Part shown: positions 53,501 to 59,967 of the stretch, piece by piece
Layout: each line of letters begins with the position of its first letter
Numbering within the stretch: the first letter of the stretch is position 1
Virus record (IMG/VR): IMGVR_UViG_3300009431_000980
Span: 1-64,000 of that record
Strand: one strand, 5' to 3'
DNA: 64,000 nt
From: a virus
Notes under the pieces: model-generated
What the model was told of the DNA's origin: nothing
Databases searched by the model: none
The model's input: the letters and a program-made list of their open reading frames with translations, nothing else
Position numbers and translations under genes: made by a program

Positions 53501-55758
53501 GGAGACACCTGGTTTTATCCAAGTGCGTACCTTATAATGCATAGAAGGAACCTCACTTACGTAGTGAGTGATAATACTAAAGAACCTGTCATGTGATTCC
53601 TTGCGTATGTAAACACGATTATCACTCCAGACATTGATCTTAATCCCATAAACGTGATCCATGTATTTTGCTACACGAAGCATATCTTCTTCGCAGAAAG
53701 CATACGCGGATATAACTACTGCCTCCTCAACATCGTAGCTACCATCATCCATGAACCAGGTAGCTATCGATAAAGGTGACAGCAGTTCAGTTAAGTCAAT
53801 GTCACGTGGAATTCGTTTAACAGCTCCATTGTAGAAGCTGGTATGTATAGAAGTAAGCTCGGTACAGGCTAGTGACTGAAGTTTTACTAGGTTTCTTTTC
53901 TCATCATTCCAAATACTCGATGGAAGTCCAAGTATAGACTGTTTCCACTGTATATAATCTGAGTGACGATTAGAGTGTGTTACTGAAAATCTATAATTCA
54001 CACACTCTGGATCCTTAAATAAGGATCCGTCTCCTAGCAAAGTCCCATACAGTACTCTGACCCCGTCTCTAGTAATAGGACAGGATCTGTACTTCTTCCA
54101 CTTTCCACTAGACATTTATGTTAGTTCCTATTGTTTGCATCACAGGTACGGATACCCCTCGGTATTAGCCTCTCGGCGTTCACCGATATAAGCCGGATTT
54201 AAGCAGAGCCAATTCATCTCAACCCTGCGATTCCGCGTTTCAGTAATTCTCCATGGTTTCCCATGGGCCTGGACTGTTCCTTCAGCTGTTTGACCCTTGG
54301 AGGCCCAGCTGGCTAGCGTGCAGTCTCTACCGCCTCTGCATCCCGGTAACCAAGTCCCCGGGACCGTCTTTGCATCGAGATTGCCTTGGCGCCTCACGGC
54401 CCTGTAGGTTTCCTCGAACGAGCTAGCTTTTACAAGGGCAAACATCTATTTACCCTTCGAGTAACTCACGGCATCTGATTTCAATTCATCCTAACCTTTC
54501 GGTAGGTATGGACTATCTCTTGCTGTCTAAATATAGTTAGTTGGCAGTCTGGCCGACTCGAGAGCCACCTTGAATGATCCGAAGTGGCGTATGGCCAGGG
54601 TTGGACTTATGCAATCCTCAGTGTAGTGATACTTTACGGCTGGGAAACCATCCCACGGCCCAGTCTGTTCATAGAACTCTTGTAGGTCGAGGACTATTAG
54701 CTTCCGCTTCTCACCTGAGGACAGCCTAGCGTTCAGCCGCCTATGAAAGTTGGATGGTGTCTCACTACGATCAAAGACTCCATCCCAGCCCATAGGCTTC
54801 TTGCGTTCCATACTTGGTACATCCTCGACTAGACTGAGGAGCCTCTTGGAGGCTTCCCTGTTAAGATGAAGGTAGTACCGCCTAATAGCGTGTCCTGGTT
54901 TGCGCTTGATGGCAGCCTCAATGTTCCACCGGTCTCTAAGCCATCCCTGGAGGCGTTTGACGTCCTCAAGGGTGAAACTATCGGTGCTGATCTCTATTAT
55001 CTGACGGTGAACATGATAGGTGCCATCATCATAGTACCAGGAAGTCAGTGTCGAGGAGTCAAAGTCATCCAGATAGTCCGGTATTATCTTCTGGCCATCT
55101 GGGTACCATATCTGCCGTAGATCGGACAGTTCAGTAGACGTATTGGTGTAAATTCGATAAACAGGACCACAGTCCGCCTCATGTCCTTTAATGCCCAACG
55201 TGCGTGCCTCTTTATATACCCACTTCACATCAAAGTCCTGACTCATGATTGTTGCCTTCCACTCAAGGTAGGACTTGTCATCTTCTTTGTGATCTTCCTC
55301 ATAACGACTATTATGCCAGCGTGTGTATCCATCACTGGCGGTATGATATTGGCACTTGCTCAAGTAACCGTCACCCAACAGACTACCATTCAATAGCTGA
55401 TGTGTTTGATCGTTCATTTAGACAGCTCCTGCGTATTGCTTCCGTTACCCTGTATTAGGGTCTTTCTCAACGGAGCCTGATCATTGCTGATCAAGTCTCT
55501 ACGGCTGCCACATAATGGGCTTGCCTCGGGATTGCCATAGGCCCACTGGCCCTTAGATTTCCCCGATATTAGCAGGAAAGGGCAAATCATCTATTTACCC
55601 ATCACAAACACCGGCCTCACCTCACGGTTTACCGAGAGTGAAAGGCCTTGCAGATTGCCTATCTCCACATTTCCGAATACCGCTTTGATGTCCGAACCAG
55701 AGAAGGTCGTAAATGTCTTAGCAACATCGTTTGTACTTACATCAAACACATTACTCAT
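49583..55758 (-). CDS. tail-tube-like structural protein, split by seven group I introns (about 207 aa)
   Basis: Starts at ATG 55758 after AAGGAG. Reconstructed exons (minus strand): 55758-55597, 54481-54452, 54240-54222, 52451-52249, 51916-51840, 50938 to about 50916, 50691-50672 and 49672-49583. Joined, they keep one frame (624 nt) and give MSNVFDVSTNDVAKTFTTFS... through VMG-KSDAVSYSKG-KRGIAG-SLILTMFDRQ, PPFDITLVG-VNEFGSATTM, QMTFVA-QQVTWWKPVE, to a C-terminus GTIVGLQ. The product aligns nearly gap-free with the next gene and resembles tube-family proteins that follow a sheath gene. Splice sites of introns 1, 2, 5 and 7 have both P1 and P10 pairing; introns 3 and 4 rest on P1 and protein alignment. 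The exon 6 end is uncertain (50916 by homology; 50901 also keeps frame). Confidence 0.8.
49673..50671 (-). ncRNA. group I intron 7 (999 nt) with endonuclease gene
   Basis: P1 pairs exon TGTGGCT with GGTCACA (50654-50648), and the 3' exon start CAGC pairs with the adjacent GCTG (P10). Core: TTAATCGGGGAACC (P), AATCCCGAGGGG (Q), CCCTGTAGAGACTG (R), GAAGAGATAGTCC (S). The intron ends GAGAAG before CAGCAAG, giving TFVA-QQVTWW. Confidence 0.8.
50692..50915 (-). ncRNA. group I intron 6, compact, no endonuclease; 5' splice site unresolved
   Basis: Core elements are clear: TATATCAGGGGAGG (P), AATCCTGAGGGG (Q), CCCTGCAGAGACTC (R), GATGAGATAGTCC (S). The 24 bases containing S and P9 (50706-50729) are identical to those of intron 1. 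The 3' end AAATG before CACAAATGACG fits the intron 1 pattern and gives QMTFVA. The 5' site is uncertain: homology favours 50916/50915, but no U-G P1 pair could be drawn there; 50901/50900 also keeps frame. Size is 209-224 nt. Confidence 0.65.
50936..51661 (-). CDS. LAGLIDADG homing endonuclease HEG4 (241 aa) in intron 5
   Basis: Motifs SILLGMCIGDGYIG (about residue 7) and GIAIWHMDDGSLY (about residue 112) identify a LAGLIDADG endonuclease. The C-terminus (GDDIVRTPMKVGEIRF) is encoded by the S element and P9 of the intron, and its TGA stop is made from the first three bases of exon 6 (50938-50936), so the frame closes only in unspliced RNA. The Shine-Dalgarno is weak. Confidence 0.85.
   Translation of the reverse strand: MNKDKRSILLGMCIGDGYIGVSTDKRWNTKSYVLRLCHSVKQKAYLEHKTELLHSALGGKKPRIVEYNNNGYPGVKCSKTNKYFKVLRDWLYKDGEKVVTRRILDMLTPQGIAIWHMDDGSLYTKRRNGKVHAWELCTSTYVSWDENQVIVDYFRDVHGIRFTIVKGKGKYRIRCGTKEAKKFIEIVKPFIIPSMLYKVRMISDNNDSSQERPAPHVGDDIVRTPMKVGEIRFKRPYDNKS
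50939..51839 (-). ncRNA. group I intron 5 (901 nt) with endonuclease gene
   Basis: P1 pairs exon CGGT with GCCG (51827-51830), and the 3' exon start TGAT pairs with the adjoining guide bases ATCA (P10). Core: GGTGAATTCGGAGG (P), CTCCGAGCCAAGCC (Q), GGTGTAGAGACTAG (R), GATGATATAGTCC (S). P/Q and the sequence around them are nearly the same as in intron 4. It ends AAGTCG before TGATGACAATG. Confidence 0.8.
51917..52248 (-). ncRNA. group I intron 4 (332 nt), no endonuclease
   Basis: The exon end CGGT pairs with GCCG in the guide AACAGCCG (52181-52174); a 10-bp hairpin in the P1 loop (AATAAGAGAT with ATCTCTTATT) brings them together. Core: GGTGAATTC (P), CTGAGCCAAGCC (Q), GGTGCAACGACTA (R), GATGATATAGTC (S). 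It is a sister of intron 5 by sequence. A 102-codon frame crosses it but has no protein-family features. The splice restores ITLVG-VNEFG, matching the paralogue exactly. Confidence 0.75.
52480..53391 (-). CDS. HTH-LAGLIDADG homing endonuclease HEG3 (303 aa), in the P8 loop of intron 3
   Basis: Residues 1-50 (WTQEETEILRDNYSWNPR, then HQVIKKANNIGLKRDG) resemble a Myb/SANT-like helix-turn-helix. LAGLIDADG motifs follow at ILGFFTADGNIY and FLRGYFDGDGCL. HEG5 in intron 7 has the same architecture, so the two are paralogues. The last codons overlap the S element of the intron (GAAGATATAGTCC encodes part of QEDIVQE), a common way for such genes to share sequence with the ribozyme core. Confidence 0.85.
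   Translation of the reverse strand: MNWTQEETEILRDNYSWNPRTAMLLPNRSAHQVIKKANNIGLKRDGRGRIDTLRADYFDHWTPNMTYILGFFTADGNIYAPPTRVDGVSVYKITFAQSDPYILELVCDELGISRGYIYGQQGLNALPQGGYLNMIHPMYRVMFTSKYMVERLKELGLSERKSTQLKKVSVPKKFFAHFLRGYFDGDGCLQISNNTTPSITFTGGSRQFLKSIEARISRYWDLPGGRLRPRKRNKVWDLRYRKATSLEILKRMYEGHPDILCLLTKYNKYAGVIGDDVIDIPEVSYNYRVYDTGTQVQEDIVQE
53417..54115 (-). CDS. LAGLIDADG homing endonuclease HEG2 (232 aa), in the P6 loop of intron 3
   Basis: Motifs VLYGTLLGDGSLF (about residue 23) and SIATWFMDDGSYD (about residue 120) are of the same LAGLIDADG subfamily as HEG1 and HEG4. It is inserted between the Q and R elements of intron 3, so it occupies the P6 extension, whereas HEG3 sits in P8. The Shine-Dalgarno is weak (TAGGAA). 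Its target would be the exon 3/4 junction or the intron itself if it invaded later. Confidence 0.85.
   Translation of the reverse strand: MSSGKWKKYRSCPITRDGVRVLYGTLLGDGSLFKDPECVNYRFSVTHSNRHSDYIQWKQSILGLPSSIWNDEKRNLVKLQSLACTELTSIHTSFYNGAVKRIPRDIDLTELLSPLSIATWFMDDGSYDVEEAVVISAYAFCEEDMLRVAKYMDHVYGIKINVWSDNRVYIRKESHDRFFSIITHYVSEVPSMHYKVRTWIKPGVSQVKLLGYDEPCRDYPTAVGSWDGFIRP
54241..54451 (-). ncRNA. group I intron 2, compact (211 nt), no endonuclease
   Basis: P1 pairs AAGGGTAAA with TTTGCCCTT (54434-54442), placing the U-G splice after AAGGGT. The guide also pairs with the 3' exon start AAACG (P10). The core is GGCAATCTCGATGC (Q), GCGGTAGAGACTGC (R) and GAACAGTCC (S), with P7 formed by GACTG/CAGTC. 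At 211 nt it is close to the minimum for a functional group I ribozyme and has no room for an endonuclease. Confidence 0.8.
54482..55596 (-). ncRNA. group I intron 1 (1115 nt) with endonuclease gene
   Basis: The 5' exon end GGGT and 3' exon start AAATCA together pair with the guide TGATTTGCCC at 55589-55580, ten consecutive pairs including the diagnostic U-G at the splice site. The intron core has the Q/R elements CAATCCCGAGGCAAG and CCGTAGAGACTTG before the endonuclease gene, and the S element GAGATAGTCC after it (P7 pairs GACT with AGTC). It ends in G before AAATCA. Confidence 0.85.
54527..55417 (-). CDS. LAGLIDADG homing endonuclease HEG1 (296 aa) in intron 1
   Basis: Two LAGLIDADG-type motifs, LLNGSLLGDGYLS near residue 9 and TLTSWYYDDGTYH near residue 140, each with the catalytic Asp, mark a LAGLIDADG endonuclease of the family with LxGDG/MDDGS-like motifs. 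It would cut intronless alleles at the exon 1/2 junction and could act as a maturase. The start has AGGAG seven bases upstream, the best ribosome site among the five intron genes. It lies between the R and S elements (P8 side). Confidence 0.85.
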   Translation of the reverse strand: MNDQTHQLLNGSLLGDGYLSKCQYHTASDGYTRWHNSRYEEDHKEDDKSYLEWKATIMSQDFDVKWVYKEARTLGIKGHEADCGPVYRIYTNTSTELSDLRQIWYPDGQKIIPDYLDDFDSSTLTSWYYDDGTYHVHRQIIEISTDSFTLEDVKRLQGWLRDRWNIEAAIKRKPGHAIRRYYLHLNREASKRLLSLVEDVPSMERKKPMGWDGVFDRSETPSNFHRRLNARLSSGEKRKLIVLDLQEFYEQTGPWDGFPAVKYHYTEDCISPTLAIRHFGSFKVALESARLPTNYI

Positions 55759-55879
55759 TGTATTTACATCTCCTTGTTTCAGAAGTTAATGGCCCTCAGC
55801 TCTATGCAGTATTAACTGCCGGCCCTTGAGCTCTTGTAATTAGTTATGTCACAGAGCGGTAATACCCCTTTAATAAGCA

Positions 55880-55904
55880 AAGGCCCCCAGGTTATAGGGG
55901 CCTT
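55880..55904 (-). terminator. GC-rich hairpin between sheath and tube genes
   Basis: On the minus strand AAGGCCCC and GGGGCCTT form an 8-bp stem around a short loop, about 60 bases after the sheath stop. The following T-run is short and broken (TTTGCTTATT), so it may attenuate rather than stop transcription, or protect the 3' end of the sheath message. Confidence 0.5.
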
Positions 55905-55962
55905 CTGATTTGAGTTAGTTTCTTCTGGACCAGACTAGCTCTAGATCAGTCCATCTTGTACC

Positions 55963-58620
55963 TTACGCCAGAGTCGAGGCGTCAGCCTTAAGTACAACTG
56001 TAACCTTTATCTGACGGATTTCAAACACAGGTACCAATGTCAGTGGGATTTCGATGATGCCAACAACCTTCTGTGCCGGAGAAGACTTGATCTTAAAGGA
56101 ATACGCGGAAAGTGACTTTGGTACTCGCTGATTAAGTCTACTTCGGAGAGTAGTCTCCAGTGCCTGTAGTGTAGGCAAATTAGAGACATGTCCGAGGAAT
56201 GGTTCGGCAACAGCGCGAACATCTTTCATAACAGCAGCCACGATGCTGGAGGTTGTCCAGCGTTCGTAATCAGATCCAGGTTCAGCAAGGGACGGTCCAT
56301 CAACGAGCCGCGCCCTGTAACCATCGATCCTGGCCCCTATTATTCTCATGTCGCTTAGTGCATCAAGTTGACTACGGCCATCAGCTACTTTACTAGAGTA
56401 ACGATAACGAAGACCCTGTGTACCTGTTAAGGAGCTAAGATAAGGGGCTTCTTCTGGCTCTAGAATTGCCAGGTGACCAGCAACTATTGCTTCGCCCGTA
56501 GTTGTATAACGGGAGCCTTTAGCTATAACGATAGGTTCTAGATCAATAGCCATCATATATTTGGAGTCGAAGTTAGCCAGAAAGTTAGCCGCACGAAGAT
56601 TATCACTGTAATCAACTACAGTTAGTTTGGACACACGACTGGCAACATCTTTCCTGCTGATGGTATTATTGATACCAGTACCTACTATGGGTTTGAAACC
56701 CATAATACCACGGGCATCTCCATTATAACCGGAGAGAAACTCATCCATAAGCTCATGGAATCCTGCGTTCACCTCTTCTGGAGCGCCTGTTAGTACATTG
56801 TAACCACCTTTTGTGGAGTCAATATATGCACCAGGTGTGATTAAGAGGTCAAAATCAAATGCATCCAGATTATCATAGGCCTCCTTTAGCTCACTGTAGA
56901 GAGTACTATCCGATAAACCAGTACCGGAGGTACCACCTAGAAGAGATTGAGAGCTACTTAAACTGAATTCATCCTGAGCGTATATAACATCAAAGCCGAT
57001 AGTACTATCGCTAGTTCCAAGAGCACCGCCCCCAGGACCTGGTTGTATACCTACACCAGTAATACTAAATTTGCCGGCCTCAGCATCTTCTAGAGATATT
57101 GTGGAGCCGAGCTCATAGTATTGTACCCTGGCGTAACGAACTGCCAAGTTATGTGGTAGGGCTTTACCAAAGATGATTTCCTGACCTCGCACAAAGTAAT
57201 CCAGGAAGGAAGATGAAGACTCCTCAACCCCGGCCAGGGTTGACTTCTCATTGAACACTCCAATACATGAATCGAAAGAGATTCTAATCTCCATTCCGTC
57301 ATACCTGTCCGGTGTACTGCTTGGGAACGTAAGTGTCGCTTGATCGTTTGCCCAACTAAGGGCCCAGGCTGTGTCGCCTAGATTGGCGGCCTGCCACGCA
57401 TTAGGTCCTGCAGAGGGATCCTTCCACTCAACTTTGATAGGATAAGTACCAGAGGAACTTTCTTCCCCTGCTACTGTCCATCTAGTTAAGCCTTGGAATT
57501 CTGCTCCAAGATTGCTTGCAGTGTAACCAGCACCATAATTTTTAGCCGTAGTATAGGCTGATGCTGTACCACTTAAATTACTTGAAGTATCGGCATCGGC
57601 AATAGCAAGGGGAGCATCGAAGGTAATACTACCAACATCAAGATCAAGTATACCAATGCCCTGATTCCGGACTTTGAAATACCCTTCTGAAGTTATGGCC
57701 AAATCATCCGGGGTTTGAGCTAGCTCGCCTAATGTCCCGTTCTCATCAATAACATTGAGAAGGGTATCAAAACGAGTATCACTCCGGCCCGCCAGAGGTA
57801 GATGTACTGTCGTAGCCTGAGAACTTCCGCCCTCAAGAACCTCGATACCACCATCAGTAATAGCATACACCTTTGACACTCTTACAATTGGTCTATGAAC
57901 TTCGTCTATGGTAGTGGTACTCGATGACCCGTCCAGGTAAAGAGTGTCTGCATTTAGATCGCCACTACCGGCCCCATTAAGGGTGATAGTGGTTTTACTA
58001 TTTGAGGAAGACACAAAAGCGTCGCCGCTTTTAGCAAATACCTCAAACGTAGCAATCATCTCAGGAACCGATGCAACCAAAATACCATTCAGATTACTAT
58101 CAGCATTGATGGCATTTGCCAGTTCAACGACGTTATGCGCATCTACGCCTCCCGCGTTGGAATTTGTCCAGTTATATTTGAAGGTTGACCAAATACCAGA
58201 TACGGGGTTGTATATCTTGATAGCATCATTAGAACTATCCTCGGTGATAACGATGTCATTATATCGACTACCGTGGTAAAGAGCCTCAAGCTTTAGAGCT
58301 ACTTCTGAGTTATTATTCTCAATCTCAAGATCAGCCCTCGAAGCAACCAGACCACCTACACGCACACCAGAGATGTACGGAGTTCTACCGCTATCCATCT
58401 GGGCTTGCCATGCCTCATTCATGGCGCGGAGAAGAGTTCCTCTATTGAAGGTACCAAAAATGCTCTCAGCGTGATCCAGATCTCGGATCGTCACCGATGT
58501 ATACATTGGCCCATCTACAGCTGTACCTATAATGGTAATATGTTTACTACGATTACCACTACCCTCGGCCCGTTCCAGATTTCCATCTGTCAAAACACTT
58601 GTGATTTTAGGAAGTGCCAT
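55963..58620 (-). CDS. tail sheath protein
   Basis: 885 aa, longer than T4 gp18 (about 660), so extra surface domains are likely. The N-terminus (ITIIGTAVDGPMYTSVTIRD and FGTFNRGTLL) and C-terminal domain (SSIVAAVMKDVRAVAEPFLG, then a VPVFEIRQIKVTVVL strand) are typical of contractile sheath proteins; the terminal strands link subunits in the sheath mesh. The middle (about 100-600) is Ser/Gly/Thr-rich beta sequence and probably the exposed insertion. AGGAG lies 11 bases before the ATG. Confidence 0.9.
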   Translation of the reverse strand: MALPKITSVLTDGNLERAEGSGNRSKHITIIGTAVDGPMYTSVTIRDLDHAESIFGTFNRGTLLRAMNEAWQAQMDSGRTPYISGVRVGGLVASRADLEIENNNSEVALKLEALYHGSRYNDIVITEDSSNDAIKIYNPVSGIWSTFKYNWTNSNAGGVDAHNVVELANAINADSNLNGILVASVPEMIATFEVFAKSGDAFVSSSNSKTTITLNGAGSGDLNADTLYLDGSSSTTTIDEVHRPIVRVSKVYAITDGGIEVLEGGSSQATTVHLPLAGRSDTRFDTLLNVIDENGTLGELAQTPDDLAITSEGYFKVRNQGIGILDLDVGSITFDAPLAIADADTSSNLSGTASAYTTAKNYGAGYTASNLGAEFQGLTRWTVAGEESSSGTYPIKVEWKDPSAGPNAWQAANLGDTAWALSWANDQATLTFPSSTPDRYDGMEIRISFDSCIGVFNEKSTLAGVEESSSSFLDYFVRGQEIIFGKALPHNLAVRYARVQYYELGSTISLEDAEAGKFSITGVGIQPGPGGGALGTSDSTIGFDVIYAQDEFSLSSSQSLLGGTSGTGLSDSTLYSELKEAYDNLDAFDFDLLITPGAYIDSTKGGYNVLTGAPEEVNAGFHELMDEFLSGYNGDARGIMGFKPIVGTGINNTISRKDVASRVSKLTVVDYSDNLRAANFLANFDSKYMMAIDLEPIVIAKGSRYTTTGEAIVAGHLAILEPEEAPYLSSLTGTQGLRYRYSSKVADGRSQLDALSDMRIIGARIDGYRARLVDGPSLAEPGSDYERWTTSSIVAAVMKDVRAVAEPFLGHVSNLPTLQALETTLRSRLNQRVPKSLSAYSFKIKSSPAQKVVGIIEIPLTLVPVFEIRQIKVTVVLKADASTLA

Positions 58621-58805
58621 TCTATTTCTTACTCCTGCTGTGAGAGTAATAAATCAGCTCATATATTGACGCACATACTGATGAACAACAAGGTTGTATC
58701 ATCACATTGACACTTACATCACTCAAAACAGGACGGTGTGATAATGATGATAATGATGATGATAACATTTGTATGATCTAAATCACAGCCCTATGGAAAA
58801 CGATA
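58621..58805. other. 185-base intergenic stretch with TCA-type repeats
   Basis: This is one of the two longest gaps in the window that lack an intron. It holds an imperfect repeat of ATCATC/ATTATC units (58741-58770 region) and no frame of note. It could carry the leader and a promoter for the sheath message, but I could not identify a convincing -10/-35 pair. Confidence 0.4.
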
Positions 58806-59483
58806 TTAGGTATCATTTCCATGGCCCATGATATTAGTAAGTGTATCCTTAGCTTCTATATCCACTTTGATCTCTTGGATCGTGCTTGTCAATATGGCTG
58901 TGTAGTCCTCCAGGAGTACATAATACTCCAGGGACCTTGTTTGAAGCGTATTGTTTATCTTCAACAATTCGCTATCTCTCGACCGTTCATAAAGATATAC
59001 CTGCTGTGAACCAAACAGGCGTGAAAAGTTATTCATGAAATCTGATTGAAACCACTGAGTTACTTGTTCCGACTCGCTTGCGGTTTTGGCCCATACAACA
59101 AACCGTAGGAAACAATCAAGGAATTGCCCGGTAATTTGATAATACTTACCATCAACATGTACCTCAGAGCGAAGACGGGGCTTTATTTCCCTTGTTCCAA
59201 TGCTTGGAGATTTTGATGGACTCCCACCTAATTTCGTAGGGGCCATAGTTTGCACTTCCCAGGTAATAGCCGTCTCAAATTTGGTTTCATCATAATTTAT
59301 AATATAATCCGGGTACGCCGGCTCAAAATGTAGGGCAGGTGCAATCATCTTGAGTGTCCTTCGCATACCCGAGATGAAGGAGTATAGACTAACCCCAGTT
59401 GGGATAGAACTACCATCCACAGTAAGACAAACCAACGTAGGTTCTTGGGATATGTCTTCGTTGTACAGTCTTATCTTACTCAT
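58806..59483 (-). CDS. putative neck/tail-completion protein (225 aa)
   Basis: The position, directly before the sheath gene and after two neck genes, is that of a tail terminator or neck protein. The body is alpha/beta with a strand-rich core (EVHVDGKYYQITGQFLDCF) and a helix starting VVWAKTASESEQVTQWFQ. Size fits tail-completion proteins. No strict family motif was recognised; role rests on order. Confidence 0.5.
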   Translation of the reverse strand: MSKIRLYNEDISQEPTLVCLTVDGSSIPTGVSLYSFISGMRRTLKMIAPALHFEPAYPDYIINYDETKFETAITWEVQTMAPTKLGGSPSKSPSIGTREIKPRLRSEVHVDGKYYQITGQFLDCFLRFVVWAKTASESEQVTQWFQSDFMNNFSRLFGSQQVYLYERSRDSELLKINNTLQTRSLEYYVLLEDYTAILTSTIQEIKVDIEAKDTLTNIMGHGNDT

Positions 59484-59488
59484 ATGTT

Positions 59489-59962
59489 TTAGTAATCCTT
59501 CAACTCCGGCTTCACAATGAGGCGATAATAGACCACATGGCCCCCAATACCACGTTTGGTGTCAAGCTCATCAATACGATATGCCTCCCGGTGGGGGTAA
59601 GACATTACTACACCAGGAGTAAGCTTATTACTGTCACCATCATAATCGATCTCTATTACTACATCACCTCTCTTTGGTCGTACCTCAGCACCACAATATA
59701 TTTTACTTTCATCTTCTATAAGCCCGGCAATAGCGCGTACACTGGCCGAGTCGTGTCTAATTTTGATTGGTTCATCCACATAAGTCCAGCGTGGGCCACT
59801 TACACCCTCACCAGTAGTTTCATCTACGTAAGTAGATTTCCTGGTTAGGTCATACCGGCGGTAAATAACCCAATGACCAAAGTCCTCCAGAAACACGTCA
59901 AAGTCTCTTCCTATACTATCAGATAGGGAAGACTCCCCTCCAAATATTTGTGAGCTACTCAT
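59489..59962 (-). CDS. putative head-tail joining protein (157 aa)
   Basis: A small beta-rich protein (VFLEDFGHWVIYRRYDL; then strands GDVVIEIDYDGD and GGHVVYYRLIVKP) lying between the connector-like gene and the tail-completion gene. Head-completion/stopper proteins in this position are often of this size and fold. It starts five bases after the preceding stop. Assignment is positional. Confidence 0.5.
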   Translation of the reverse strand: MSSSQIFGGESSLSDSIGRDFDVFLEDFGHWVIYRRYDLTRKSTYVDETTGEGVSGPRWTYVDEPIKIRHDSASVRAIAGLIEDESKIYCGAEVRPKRGDVVIEIDYDGDSNKLTPGVVMSYPHREAYRIDELDTKRGIGGHVVYYRLIVKPELKDY

Positions 59963-59967
59963 GTATA

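Larger units (their letters stand above)
52452..54221 (-). ncRNA. group I intron 3 (1770 nt) carrying two endonuclease genes
   Basis: P1 pairs exon GCAGGGT with GCTCTGC (54209-54203). Elements in order: P-like TATATCGGTGAACG, Q-like ATACCGAGGGGTATCC, then endonuclease gene HEG2, then R-like CCCTGTAGAGACTATCC, then HEG3, then S-like GAAGATATAGTCC. P7 is a perfect GACTAT/ATAGTC pairing across HEG3, and P6 (GGGG/CCCT) closes across HEG2. The intron ends TTCAG before CACTTATATTG, restoring GIAG-SLILTMF. Confidence 0.8.

Noticed and set aside
54140-54445. 101-codon minus-strand frame
   Set aside because: It crosses intron 2, exon 3 and the start of intron 3; the sequence matches ribozyme core elements, not a protein family.
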